Shown here: in pieces, positions 43,080-52,445 of the stretch
Layout of the letters: each line of letters starts with the position of its first letter
Numbering within the stretch: position 1 is the first letter of the stretch
From: Mucilaginibacter psychrotolerans
Lineage (GTDB): Bacteria > Bacteroidota > Bacteroidia > Sphingobacteriales > Sphingobacteriaceae
Assembly: GCF_004519315.1 (NCBI RefSeq)
Contig: NZ_SOZE01000019.1
Span: 49,297 to 113,296 of the forward strand
Direction: 5' to 3'
DNA: 64,000 bases
Notes under the pieces: generated by a model
The model's database searches: none
What the model was told of the DNA's origin: nothing
Seen by the model: the letters and a program-made list of their open reading frames with translations, nothing else
Made by a program: the position numbers and the translations under genes

Positions 43080-45332
43080 TTAGTCTTGTTTTGAGCCCGC
43101 CATGGCAGGCATGCATACGGCCACTCCTTTCTTGTTTTTATAAGTGAGTTTTGTAAGTTGTTTAGGCTTTAACAGGTCTATCCCCTCGGTTATATCCAAA
43201 AACTGGTTAGGGTTAATGTTCTTAAAACGCTGCACGGTTTTGCTGCCTGCCCAGGTTATCTCCAATTCGTCTATAACGGTGGCCTGGCCTATGCCGATTT
43301 CCTGTTGTAGGGGCGATGATCCGAAGCTGCCTCCCGAGTTTACATCGCGGTAAACACGGCGTTTGATGCCGTTTTCGGTAAAGGTTAGTTTAATGTGGCT
43401 GCCGATAGCCGCTTTGTTGGCTTTTACGCCCTCCAACTTCAGACTTATCCAGTTATTGTCGCTCTGGCCGGGGTTCATGTATAACGAACTGGTGTACGAG
43501 TCGCCTTTGTAGGCCCCGCCCATTTCGGCATAAATATCCTGTATGCCGGTGTTGCGGAAATCGGCAAAGGCGATGCCATGCCCTTTTTGCAGGTTGCCCA
43601 GGCGCGAGGAGGTAGTTACGTCGGCAAAACGCTTGCCGCCTACATTCCTGAACAGCTTATTGGGTACGAGCGATTTAAAATCGGGGTTACCGGTGCCGAA
43701 GTACATATCCGGGTAGCCATCGTTATCAATGTCGCCAAAATTGCCGCCCATGCTAAACACTACCTTATCTAAACCAGCCTCAACTGTAACATCAGTAAAC
43801 TTACCATTGTGGTTGTTATGGTATAGGAACACGTTACCCGCATGCGGCACAGGTTTACCCATAGCAGCAGCTGCGGAATAATAGCCCAGGCTGGTGGTGA
43901 AATTATAATCGCTTACCACAATATCCTGCCAGCCATCGTTATCGTAATCGAAAAACCAGGTGGTAAAGCTGCGTTCGTGGTTATCGGCGAGGCCTGCTTC
44001 GGCGCTAACATCCTTAAAATCTACCATGCCTCCGGGCTTAGTTATATTTTTTAACAGGTGCTTGTTGCCGTTCATGGTAGACAGGAACACGTCCGGCAGC
44101 CCGTCATGGTCATAATCGGCAGACGTAACGCCTTTTACAAACTCGGCGACATCGCAATGTGCTTTGGCGGCAATATTGGTAAACGTGCCGTTTTGGTTGT
44201 TGATGTATAGCATGCACCGATGCTGGCCGCCTTCGATAGCCGTGGGCAGGTTTTCTGCACCGATGAACACATCTACCCAGCCATCGTTGTTGAAATCGGC
44301 CCAGGTTGCGGTTTGGGTAGGGTGGAAGTAAAGCAGCCCGGCTTCGGTGGTAACATCGGTAAAGGTGCCATCGCCATTATTGCGCAGCAGCGATGATGGT
44401 TGATTGCCGAAACCGTTGGTAAGCCAGGCCCCGCGTAGTACGAAAATATCCAGCTTGCCGTCGTTATTGTAATCGGTTTGCTGAATGTTGAGGCCGCCGG
44501 TAATGCCGGTGAGCCCGCTGCTCTCGGTAAGGTTGCTAAAAGTCCCGTCTTTATTATTTTGGAAATAATGCATCGGGTCCTGCAAATCCCAACCAGAGGT
44601 TACGATATCGATATAGCCATCGTTGTTGAAGTCGTCGGCAATAACACCGCCGGCCCGGCCATTGATATTAAGATCGAGCCCACTTGCCACGTCGACAAAA
44701 GGTTTCAGGCGTTGGCCCTCGTCAGCATCAAGCCCAGATATCAGGAACTGTTTGGGCACTGCTTGTGGGTATTGCCCCAGCGTCATGTAAGCGATGTTGA
44801 GCAGCCAGCGCGATTGCAGGTCGCTTGGGTTGGCTTTCAGCACGGCCTGGTAGGTATCGATGGCTTTTTTGGACCCGGTTTGCTGTATGTGCACACCATC
44901 GCCCTTAATGGGAAATATGCACGATGAGCCCGTGTGGTTGAGCATGCAGTTGGTCCGCTCTCCCAGGCGCATAAAAGCGATGCCCACATCGGGCATAATC
45001 TGGTTAAGCGCCATGTAATCTACGTGGTTTACCAAATAATTGTAGGCATCTACGGATTCCTGTTCCTTGCCTACTTCTAAAGCCAGCTCGGCTTTGGAGT
45101 ACAGTACGTCAAGGTTCCTGTCAAGTCCTCCGGCTTTCAGTATGGAATCAAGCGCGGCGTATTTCACCTCGGGGCAAAACGAATTTTTTTGGTTATAGTT
45201 CTCTTTAGATAGTTGGCTCAGTAAATTCACCATCTCCTGGTGCGAGCCCGATTTTCGGCTAAAGGATATCATGCCTATGGCTACGCCTATTAAAAGCACA
45301 GCCGCTACGGCACATTTTATAATGTTTTTCAT
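43080..45332 (-). CDS. Exported VCBS/FG-GAP repeat protein with ASPIC/UnbV domain
   Basis: A 750-residue protein with an N-terminal membrane anchor (about 5-24), a helical TPR-like region (about 35-215) and at least six VCBS/FG-GAP repeats with calcium loops (DFNNDGYIDIV, DYNNDGKLDIF, DFNNDGWVDVF, DYDHDGLPDVF, DYDNDGWQDIV, DIDNDGYPDMY). The C-terminal ASPIC/UnbV domain is at about 620-715. The repeats form a beta-propeller, as in other CRTAC1-like proteins. Function is unknown; relatives are often encoded beside SusCD systems, but this gene stands alone. Confidence 0.9.
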   Translation of the reverse strand: MKNIIKCAVAAVLLIGVAIGMISFSRKSGSHQEMVNLLSQLSKENYNQKNSFCPEVKYAALDSILKAGGLDRNLDVLYSKAELALEVGKEQESVDAYNYLVNHVDYMALNQIMPDVGIAFMRLGERTNCMLNHTGSSCIFPIKGDGVHIQQTGSKKAIDTYQAVLKANPSDLQSRWLLNIAYMTLGQYPQAVPKQFLISGLDADEGQRLKPFVDVASGLDLNINGRAGGVIADDFNNDGYIDIVTSGWDLQDPMHYFQNNKDGTFSNLTESSGLTGITGGLNIQQTDYNNDGKLDIFVLRGAWLTNGFGNQPSSLLRNNGDGTFTDVTTEAGLLYFHPTQTATWADFNNDGWVDVFIGAENLPTAIEGGQHRCMLYINNQNGTFTNIAAKAHCDVAEFVKGVTSADYDHDGLPDVFLSTMNGNKHLLKNITKPGGMVDFKDVSAEAGLADNHERSFTTWFFDYDNDGWQDIVVSDYNFTTSLGYYSAAAAMGKPVPHAGNVFLYHNNHNGKFTDVTVEAGLDKVVFSMGGNFGDIDNDGYPDMYFGTGNPDFKSLVPNKLFRNVGGKRFADVTTSSRLGNLQKGHGIAFADFRNTGIQDIYAEMGGAYKGDSYTSSLYMNPGQSDNNWISLKLEGVKANKAAIGSHIKLTFTENGIKRRVYRDVNSGGSFGSSPLQQEIGIGQATVIDELEITWAGSKTVQRFKNINPNQFLDITEGIDLLKPKQLTKLTYKNKKGVAVCMPAMAGSKQD

Positions 45333-45954
45333 GTTGGGTAATGTTGCTAAGCTGCCGGCTGATAGATAGCAGCAAACAGCTTAAGGTTTATCTGTAACAT
45401 ATTACGGATATGCCAAAGCAAAGCACGGAGGTATGTTTAAGTTACCGCCACGCAGGACTACCATGAAAAAAGGGATACATCAAATGCTTTATTTATTCAG
45501 CATAATAGGAAATAGCCCCTTACAGGCGCCCCCCGGGCAAGAAAATTGGATTGGGTAAGGCTGGTAAATGCAACCGATGGATGCATAAGGCCTTTAATTG
45601 GGTGGGTTAATATATTTGACTGTACATCAACATGTACAAATTTTTGCGGAACAATTGAGCAGGCAACAAAAGGCCCACTACCCACAGCGGCAAACAACCG
45701 CTCGCCCATCAATAAGGCAGCGGTAAGCAAAAGGAATATAGTAAAAGAGTTTGCCAAAGCTTTGGTTTACAGTTAGTAATTATAAAAGTGGGACTTATTT
45801 ACGGCATTTCAAAATAAAAAGCAAAAAATACCTAACTCGCAATTAAAAACCGCCGAAAAGTTTAGCAAGGGTTAAATATTGATGCGTGTGCCAATGATAT
45901 CCGTAGGGCTTGCCGCGTTGCCTTTGAGGAACTGAATGTGCGATAAAAGGACTG
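45333..45954. other. Intergenic region of 622 bases, no firm gene
   Basis: A minus-strand frame from a TTG codon at 45757 to 45497 encodes 86 residues with a signal-like start (FTIFLLLTAALLMG) but no ATG, no recognisable domain and no ribosome binding signal. I leave it as unsupported. The rest is AT-rich spacer between two minus-strand genes and probably carries the promoter of the VCBS gene near 45340-45400. Confidence 0.4.
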
Positions 45955-47475
45955 TTAAATATCGTCTGTTTTTAATCCATTCATTTTATCCAGTTTAGTC
46001 AGAAAAGCTTCGGCATTGTCAAGGTGAGTTTGTTTTTTCTCTTCCGGCATCTTATCAAACATTTTCACCAGCATGCCCAGCCTGGGGTTGGCCAGGAAAA
46101 AGTTGCGGTGCTTGTGCATAAAACGCCAGAAAAGGCCGTCCCAGGTATCTTGCCATGGCCCTTTAGGCCAATTGCCCATTTTTAGCAGGTAGTTGCTCCC
46201 GCTAATATAGGGCTTGGTGGTCATCAGTCCGCCGTCGGCAAATTGGGTCATGCCGTAGGTATTGGGTACCATTACCCAATCGTAGGCATCTATATACATT
46301 TCCATAAACCAGCGGTAAACGTGGTTTGGGTCGAACTCGCAAAGCAGCATAAAATTGCCCATCACCATCAACCTTTCGATATGATGTGAATACCCCGTAT
46401 GGAGCACGCGTTTGATAACAGTATCAACCGGGGCAATACCCGTTTCGCCTTTCCAGAAAGCCTCGGGTATTTTGCGCGTAAAACCCCAATAATTGCGCGT
46501 GCGCTGCTTTACATGCTCGCGTTGGTAAACGATATGGATAAATTCGCGCCAGCCCATTATTTGCCTGATGAAACCTTCGAGCGAATTCAGCGGAACATCG
46601 TATTCCACTGCGGCCTGCAAGGCCTTATCTATTACTTGCTGCGGGTTCAGTAAACCGATATTGAGCATGGGCGTAAGTACCGAATGGTACAGGAAGCATT
46701 CGCCCGATACCATGGCATCCTCGTAAATGCCAAAGCCGGCGAACCGCTGCATCAAAAAGTTATCCAACCACTCTTCTGCCTCGTTAAAATCAATCGGGTA
46801 AAAGCCGCCCAGGTTACCAAAGGGCGATGCTGTGTTGCCATAATTATCAGGGTAATGTTTATTTACCCACGCGGCAGCATCAGTAACGTATTTATTTTCC
46901 GCGGGTACCTTTAGCAAGGGTGCCGTTTCGCCTTTCGGAAACTTTTGGCGGTTGTCGCTATCGTAGGTCCACTTACCACCTATAGGTTTGCCGTTACCTT
47001 CCAGCAATATGTTGCGTTGCTTTCGCTGGGCCACATAAAAATCGGTTTGGAAGTACGTTTTCCGGCCATCAAAATAATCGGCAACATCCTCTGCCTGGTT
47101 GAGCCAGTTAGGGCTGCGGTATATTACCGGTTGAATGCCATGCTCTCCACAACTGCTATTGAGCCGTTTTTCCAGCCAGTCGTCGGCCACATGGGCGTAA
47201 TGGACAGTTTCTACGCCCTGCTGCGCCAGGTGAGGGATAAGCTTGCGGATGTCGCACAGTGGATTGGTTGCTTCGATATAATTCACCGTAATACCCTCGC
47301 CGTCCAGGTAATTAGCATACTGTTGCATAGATGCCCTGTGCAGTACCAGCTTTTTTTTATGGAAGCTGTACTGATTAAAAAACAGCCATTCTTCTACAAG
47401 GTAAACGGTCTGCTGCTGCTTAACAGCGGGGTGTTGTTTGAATAGCTGGTGCGGAAATATGAGCGTAACCTGCAT
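45955..47475 (-). CDS. Cryptochrome/(6-4)-photolyase-like protein (FeS-BCP family) without cluster cysteines
   Basis: The 506-residue protein has the length and layout of the bacterial (6-4) photolyase/PhrB group: an N-terminal antenna-type Rossmann domain (about 1-135, LIFPHQLF) and a C-terminal FAD domain with GWREFIHIVYQ, SHHIERLMVMGNFMLL and ADGGLMTTKPYISGSNYLL. PhrB proteins bind a 4Fe-4S cluster with four cysteines. Here only the first position (LLCEFDP, C379) is Cys. The later YCxGCxYDP...ACPF segment is replaced by the shorter GNWPKGPWQDTWDGLFWRF with no Cys. Repair of UV lesions or light sensing is likely, probably without a cluster. The cysteine-spacing comparison is from memory of the family. 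Confidence 0.85.
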   Translation of the reverse strand: MQVTLIFPHQLFKQHPAVKQQQTVYLVEEWLFFNQYSFHKKKLVLHRASMQQYANYLDGEGITVNYIEATNPLCDIRKLIPHLAQQGVETVHYAHVADDWLEKRLNSSCGEHGIQPVIYRSPNWLNQAEDVADYFDGRKTYFQTDFYVAQRKQRNILLEGNGKPIGGKWTYDSDNRQKFPKGETAPLLKVPAENKYVTDAAAWVNKHYPDNYGNTASPFGNLGGFYPIDFNEAEEWLDNFLMQRFAGFGIYEDAMVSGECFLYHSVLTPMLNIGLLNPQQVIDKALQAAVEYDVPLNSLEGFIRQIMGWREFIHIVYQREHVKQRTRNYWGFTRKIPEAFWKGETGIAPVDTVIKRVLHTGYSHHIERLMVMGNFMLLCEFDPNHVYRWFMEMYIDAYDWVMVPNTYGMTQFADGGLMTTKPYISGSNYLLKMGNWPKGPWQDTWDGLFWRFMHKHRNFFLANPRLGMLVKMFDKMPEEKKQTHLDNAEAFLTKLDKMNGLKTDDI

Positions 47476-47562
47476 GCCTTAAAAAAAGATAGGTTGCTAA
47501 TGTCGTATAAAAATTTGTGGTATGGGCATAGGGGTACCCACTACGGTTATTGTATTAGCTGT

Positions 47563-48546
47563 ATGACGAAGATATTAATTACCGGCGCTACGGGTTTTAT
47601 AGGGCGCGAGCTTAGCCTGGCCCTGGCCAATAAAGGTTACCGGGTAATGGCACTTTGCCGCAACACCGCCCACCCTTATTTGATAAAGCATAAAAATATA
47701 GAACCCGTTACGGGCGATATTTTGTACCCTGATACCCTTAAACAGGCTATAAAGGGTTGTACACAGGTGTACCATACCGCTGCCCTGGCCAAAATGTGGA
47801 GCCGCAACCCCGATGCTTTTTATGATGCCAATGTTACCGGCACCCGTAATGTGCTTGCAGCAGCGGCGGATGCCGGCGTGCAAAAGATTGTTTATACCAG
47901 TACCTGCGGGGTTTGGGGCCCCACTTTAAACTTCCCCCTAACCGAGGATGAGCCGCGTATAGTAGGTTTCCCCATAGCCTACGAACGCACCAAGTACCTG
48001 GCCGAGCTGGAGGTGCAACAATTTGTGGCCTGCGGGCTGGATGTTGTTACCGTGAACCCCTCGCGTGTATTTGGCGAGGGGCCGGTAACCGATAGCAATA
48101 CGGTAGGCAAAATGGTGAGTGGTTACCTGAGGGGTAAATGGCGTATCATCCCCGGTGATGGCGGGCAAATTTCCAATTATGCCTACCTGCACGATGTTGT
48201 GGCCGGGCACCTTGCCGCCATGGATAAAGGCATAAGTGGCAACCGGTACATCCTCGGCGGCGAAGATATCAGCTTCAACCAGTTCTTCGACACCCTTGGC
48301 AAGGCATCGGGCATAAAGCATGGTATGCTGCGGGTGCCGCAAAAAGCGATTAAGTTTTACAGCCGCGTAGAATGGCTGAAAACCAGACTCACCGGCCTGC
48401 CGCCATTCTTTTTACCCGAATTTGCCGACCGCCTCAATTTCAACCAGAAATACAGTAGCCAAAAAGCGGCCGACCAGTTGGGTTACCGCATTACCCCATT
48501 TGACCAAGCCATGCAAAAAACTGTAGACTACCTAAAACAAGCCTGA
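47563..48546 (+). CDS. NAD-dependent epimerase/dehydratase-family protein
   Basis: Start at 47563 (MTKILITGATGFIG) places the dinucleotide-binding GxxGxxG at the N-terminus; the longer frame from 47449 overlaps the divergent photolyase gene. 327 residues of the extended SDR type with the catalytic YERTK and substrate region VVTVNPSRVFGEGP. It resembles 3-beta-hydroxysteroid dehydrogenase/dihydroflavonol reductase-like proteins. The substrate is not known. It leads a three-gene unit with a classical SDR 3 bases downstream, and is divergent from the photolyase gene. Confidence 0.88.
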   Translation: MTKILITGATGFIGRELSLALANKGYRVMALCRNTAHPYLIKHKNIEPVTGDILYPDTLKQAIKGCTQVYHTAALAKMWSRNPDAFYDANVTGTRNVLAAAADAGVQKIVYTSTCGVWGPTLNFPLTEDEPRIVGFPIAYERTKYLAELEVQQFVACGLDVVTVNPSRVFGEGPVTDSNTVGKMVSGYLRGKWRIIPGDGGQISNYAYLHDVVAGHLAAMDKGISGNRYILGGEDISFNQFFDTLGKASGIKHGMLRVPQKAIKFYSRVEWLKTRLTGLPPFFLPEFADRLNFNQKYSSQKAADQLGYRITPFDQAMQKTVDYLKQA

Positions 48547-48549
48547 TAT

Positions 48550-49341
48550 ATGCCACAATTAACCGCCATTGTAACCGGTGCCAGCGAGGGGCTGGGTAAA
48601 TCATTTGCTATTGAACTGGCACGCCGCAATTATAACTTAGTATTGATTTCGTTGCCCGGGTCGGGACTGCCGCAGTTGGCAAGCTACCTCCGTAAGAATT
48701 TCAATATCCGGGTTGATGAGATAGAAACTGATCTTACCAACGCCGAAAGTTACCCCGGGATATTCAATCACCTGGGGTTGAAGAGCATTACGGCGCATAT
48801 GCTTATCAACAATGCAGGGCTGGGCAATTGGTCGTGGTTTGAGGATAAGGGTACTGCATTTTATAAAAAGCAGATAGAACTTAACGTGATTACACCTGTG
48901 CTGCTTACCCGTTTATTTTTAGAGCAGGCCAATACCGATACAACATCTTATATCCTCAACGTAGGCAGCCTTGGTGGCTTATTTGTGGTGCCTAAAAAAC
49001 AGGTTTACGGGGCCACCAAATCGTTTATACGTTATTTCACCAAATGCCTGCAGCTGGAACTTTCGGGAAGCAAGGTGCGCATCAGCTTATTGAGCCCGGG
49101 CGGCATCAACACCAAACCCGAATTGCTGGTGATGAACAACCGCCTCAAAGGTCTATCGAAAGCTACCATTATGGAGGCCGAAGATGTGGCCCGGATTGCT
49201 ATTGATGGGTTACTGAAAGGAAAAAAAGAAATCATCCCCGGCCTGATGAACCGCTTTTTGGTGGTATTGAACGGCCTGCTCCCCGCATTTGCAAAAGAAG
49301 CCATCATCCGTAGTCGCTTAAAGTTAATACTAAAAAGCTGA
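48550..49341 (+). CDS. Short-chain dehydrogenase/reductase
   Basis: A 263-residue classical SDR with TGASEGLGKS (cofactor loop), NNAGLGNW, catalytic Ser in LNVGSLGG and YGATK. The proximity to the extended-SDR gene suggests a joint pathway, perhaps lipid or sterol-like precursor modification; relatives in this arrangement are described only as oxidoreductases of unknown substrate. The stop codon overlaps the next start by one base. Confidence 0.88.
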   Translation: MPQLTAIVTGASEGLGKSFAIELARRNYNLVLISLPGSGLPQLASYLRKNFNIRVDEIETDLTNAESYPGIFNHLGLKSITAHMLINNAGLGNWSWFEDKGTAFYKKQIELNVITPVLLTRLFLEQANTDTTSYILNVGSLGGLFVVPKKQVYGATKSFIRYFTKCLQLELSGSKVRISLLSPGGINTKPELLVMNNRLKGLSKATIMEAEDVARIAIDGLLKGKKEIIPGLMNRFLVVLNGLLPAFAKEAIIRSRLKLILKS

Positions 49342-49616
49342 TGATAAGATCAATGCACGCTCACCGGCATATCAAAGGCCTGTGTAGTTTTTTGCGTATC
49401 ATGCGCACAACTTTCGAGGTGTTGGATGGTGACACCATTGTGGTAACATCGGGCCGCTTCGGTGGGTTAAGGTTCGATTTTGAACCGGGCTGTTGCAGCG
49501 TTAGCTATGGTTATTGCAGCACCTGTTTCGATATTGCAGGAGATTTCACCGCAGAAGCATTGATTAGTGCGCTGGTAAATCAACGGATTATGAAGGATGT
49601 GTATTGGGATATTTAA
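49341..49616 (+). CDS. Small uncharacterised protein coupled to SDR
   Basis: A 91-residue protein not recognised by family. Its ATG shares one base with the SDR stop codon (TGATG), so it is translationally coupled. The sequence has a basic, His-rich start (MHAHRHIKG), then beta-type alternation (TFEVLDGDTIVVTSGRFGGL) and a Cys-rich centre (CCSVSYGYCSTC). The four cysteines within about 14 residues could bind a metal or form disulfides. Confidence 0.6.
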   Translation: MIRSMHAHRHIKGLCSFLRIMRTTFEVLDGDTIVVTSGRFGGLRFDFEPGCCSVSYGYCSTCFDIAGDFTAEALISALVNQRIMKDVYWDI

Positions 49617-49666
49617 CGGTTTAGATGCAATATTTGCTTCTCCACAAGCGCGGATGCTCATTAATA

Positions 49667-49693
49667 GGGAGACGCAAAATATTGCGCCTCTAC
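49667..49693. repeat. Small palindromic repeat
   Basis: GGGAGACGCAAAATATTGCG followed by CCTCTAC forms a near-perfect hairpin (GAGxCGCAA / TTGCGxCTC). Elements of the type GAGACGCAA...TTGCGTCTC recur between genes in several bacterial phyla, including Bacteroidota. It lies between convergent gene ends and may be a mobile palindrome or help end transcription. Confidence 0.55.
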
Positions 49694-49700
49694 GGTCAAT

Positions 49701-51434
49701 TTAAAAGATATTCAACCCCACATTCCATCCCATAAACCAATTGGCATTTTTACCGGGATTGAATTTTGGGTGCAGATCTTGTAGCAGGGCATAGCCCGGG
49801 ATAGCATTATGCTGACCCGTGTAGTATAAGTTTGCCGAAGGCCCGCCTATGAGCGTGATGCCTTTGCCCAGCCTGATATTGAGGTTAGCATCAAAACGGT
49901 TAAGCAGGTTGGTATAATGCCAGGTGCCCTGGTAAAGGTAGCGGCTGCTAAGCTCTGGGTTAAAATTAAGCCATTTGCTTAGGCCTAGCACCGTTCCGAA
50001 GCCCATTCCCATGCCGTATATCTTAGCATTTTGTCGCAGCCTTGCGCCACCTGTGTAAAGGGTATAGAATTTCTCGCTGCCCGATTTTAAAGTGAGGTTG
50101 GCATCCAGCGTTTCGTTGGTGCTAAGGGTAACTTTGTGGTACCCGTTACGCACAATGTTGAGGAGGCCTACACTGAAACCGCGGGAGGTATCGGCAATGT
50201 TGATTAGCCCCAACTGTAAGCCGCGCAGGTTTTTGGCGTAATTGAACAAACCGCCCAATTGTATGCCCTCGAATTTGCTACCCGCCACATTGCCTATAGC
50301 AGCCACCTGTATGCCATTTACGTTTTTAATGGCGATATTGCCTAACGGCGCCACCTGCACGCCCGATACCCTGCCGCGTACGCTGTTTAACAAACTTACC
50401 TGCACGCCATTTAAATTTTGCTTTACACGGTTGCGAATTATGGCTAACTGCACCGCGTTTACGCTGCCCAATACGTTATTGTATAGTCCCGCTATTTGTA
50501 CGCCGCCCACGTTGCCGCCAACTACATTAAATGCGCCTGCAAACTGAAAGCTGCGTACATTACCCTGATCCAAATTAAATATGATGCCTATCTCGGCACC
50601 GTTTACGCCGGCGTTGTAACCGCCTACGGCATTTAGAGATACCGTGTTCACTATCTGGCCATTCATGGCACCGTGCGTACTTACGTTGGGTATGGCCGAT
50701 GCCTGGAACGGTGCATTGGCGATGAGCCCTTTTAAATTGGCAGCCTGTATCTTTTGTTTGGTAGATAGGAACAGCTTACCAAGTGAGGTGGTCTCTATCC
50801 CATCGGGGTCATCATTCAAAGCATAATACAATACGCTTTTGCCGGTAACGCGGTGTATGTCTACATCGCGCAGGAAAGTAATGGTGGTATCTTTATACAG
50901 TTCCTTGCTTATAGTGACCTGCACCTGGCTTCCTGCATCCCGTAACTTCAATTCAAAAAAACCATTGGCATCGGTAAGGGTACTCTGTAATAGGTTGCGC
51001 TCGTACACGCTGGCGTTAGGTAGCTTTTTGCCGCTATGCTCGTCGACTATAAAACCATTGATCACAAATTCTTCACCCTCGGTTGCAGTTTTTTCCGTGA
51101 GCAGGTTAAGCTGTAATGGCGCATAGCGCAATATAATGAAGTCCGTTGCTTCTTTGTATTCGAATCGGCGCATCAACAACTTGTCCAGCACTTCCTTTAT
51201 CGTCCAGTTATCCGCATCCAGGCTCACCAGGCTATCGGCTTTGAGCAGGTTGCTATTGTAAGAAAAGTAGAATTTTCCCTTTTCTTCGATGGTTTTCAGC
51301 ATCAAACCAACGGGCCTGTTTTTGATATGGATGGAGATGCTACGCCCCAGCAATGATTGTGCGCAGAGCCGCTGGCTCAGGGCCATGGATAATGCAAAGG
51401 AAATAAACAACAGCAAACGCTTTTGTAGCAGCAT
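49701..51434 (-). CDS. STN / carboxypeptidase-like / surface-repeat protein
   Basis: The 577-residue protein has a signal peptide (ending RLCAQ), a secretin/TonB N-terminal short (STN) domain (about 28-105, ISIHIKNRPVGLMLKTIEEK), and a carboxypeptidase-regulatory-like domain (about 122-205, INGFIVDEHSGKKLPNASV). About ten 16-residue repeats of the form GxQxxxxxNxxxxxxx follow (about 265-430), as in LA_2272-type surface repeats, and the last part is a barrel-like C-terminus ending in Phe. There is no TonB plug domain. It lies after sigma and FecR genes, so its STN domain likely signals to the FecR protein. Confidence 0.82.
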   Translation of the reverse strand: MLLQKRLLLFISFALSMALSQRLCAQSLLGRSISIHIKNRPVGLMLKTIEEKGKFYFSYNSNLLKADSLVSLDADNWTIKEVLDKLLMRRFEYKEATDFIILRYAPLQLNLLTEKTATEGEEFVINGFIVDEHSGKKLPNASVYERNLLQSTLTDANGFFELKLRDAGSQVQVTISKELYKDTTITFLRDVDIHRVTGKSVLYYALNDDPDGIETTSLGKLFLSTKQKIQAANLKGLIANAPFQASAIPNVSTHGAMNGQIVNTVSLNAVGGYNAGVNGAEIGIIFNLDQGNVRSFQFAGAFNVVGGNVGGVQIAGLYNNVLGSVNAVQLAIIRNRVKQNLNGVQVSLLNSVRGRVSGVQVAPLGNIAIKNVNGIQVAAIGNVAGSKFEGIQLGGLFNYAKNLRGLQLGLINIADTSRGFSVGLLNIVRNGYHKVTLSTNETLDANLTLKSGSEKFYTLYTGGARLRQNAKIYGMGMGFGTVLGLSKWLNFNPELSSRYLYQGTWHYTNLLNRFDANLNIRLGKGITLIGGPSANLYYTGQHNAIPGYALLQDLHPKFNPGKNANWFMGWNVGLNIF

Positions 51435-51455
51435 GTATAAGGTGATAGATGATAT

Positions 51456-52442
51456 TTATTTGAGGATGATCTGCCCGTTTGTACGCTCTACCTTTATCTT
51501 GAATGTTTCCTGCACCACCATCAGTACCTGCTCCAGCGATTGATCCCTGAACACCGTAGTGATAGGCAATTGCGCCAGTGCCTTATTCCCGATGATGATA
51601 TGGACGTTGTAGACAGTATTAAGCACAGGCACCAACTCGGCAAGCGGCGTTTGGTCGCATACCAGCTCATGGTTCACATAATAGCTGTATAGATTCCCTT
51701 TGATGCTTTGCTTGCTCAAAATGCCCCTGCTGCCCGCAACTTCCGTTTTCTCTCCGGGATTAAGGTTAATGCTGTCGCGGCTCCTGGCCACATTGACTAT
51801 ACCCGTAGCTACGATTACTTCGGTTTTGCCATCCCTGCTTTTTATATTGAAAGACGTACCAACAACCCTAATCGTTACATCGTTTACCTTAATTATAAAT
51901 GGCTTGGTTTTATCGGGCGTAACGTTAAAAAAGGCCTCGCCCTGCAAGCTTACGGTACGCTGCCCGCCGCTGAATTTTTTTGGATACGATAGCTGCGACG
52001 ACTTGTTCAGGGTAACCACCGTTCCTTCAGACAGGGTATCTGCCAGCACCTGGTTGTTGCTGGCAACCGTTACCAGTTTCGAACCATCGTTAAGATAATT
52101 AAGCGCAATGTAACCAATGGAACAAAGCACTATTATGGATGCTGCAATGGCCAGCCAGTTGGTTTTTTTTGGCTGAAGGGTAACAACCTGCGCCTCGCCG
52201 TCTACAGTCATATTTTTGATGCGCTTTTGCAGGCGGTTGTAAGCGGCATCTTCATCTACGCTGCTGTTGGCTGCAAGGTTAAGGCTCTCGTCCCACACGC
52301 GTTTTAGTTGAGCGTAGTACAGGGCGTTTGCAGCATCGGCCGCCAGCCAGGCGTCTACTTCAGCCGTTTCACCGGGCGTGGCTTCGCCAACCAGGTATTT
52401 CACCAGCAAATCGTCGTTTATAGGGCTTTTTTGCTCACTCAT
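51456..52442 (-). CDS. FecR-family anti-sigma factor
   Basis: The 328-residue membrane protein has a cytoplasmic N-terminus (about 1-85, LLVKYLVGEATPGETAEVDA), one transmembrane segment (about 97-117, LAIAASIIVLCSIGYIAL), the periplasmic FecR domain (about 130-230, SQLSYPKKFSGGQRTVSLQG) and a C-terminal DUF4974-type domain (NTVYNVHIIIG). It holds the ECF sigma factor encoded 3 bases upstream in check until a periplasmic signal arrives, probably from the STN protein downstream. Confidence 0.92.
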   Translation of the reverse strand: MSEQKSPINDDLLVKYLVGEATPGETAEVDAWLAADAANALYYAQLKRVWDESLNLAANSSVDEDAAYNRLQKRIKNMTVDGEAQVVTLQPKKTNWLAIAASIIVLCSIGYIALNYLNDGSKLVTVASNNQVLADTLSEGTVVTLNKSSQLSYPKKFSGGQRTVSLQGEAFFNVTPDKTKPFIIKVNDVTIRVVGTSFNIKSRDGKTEVIVATGIVNVARSRDSINLNPGEKTEVAGSRGILSKQSIKGNLYSYYVNHELVCDQTPLAELVPVLNTVYNVHIIIGNKALAQLPITTVFRDQSLEQVLMVVQETFKIKVERTNGQIILK

Positions 52443-52445
52443 TTG

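Noticed and set aside
45497..45757. 86-residue minus-strand frame with signal-like start
   Set aside because: It begins at TTG, has no domain, no ribosome binding signal and an unstructured remainder. It is kept only as a note in the gap entry.
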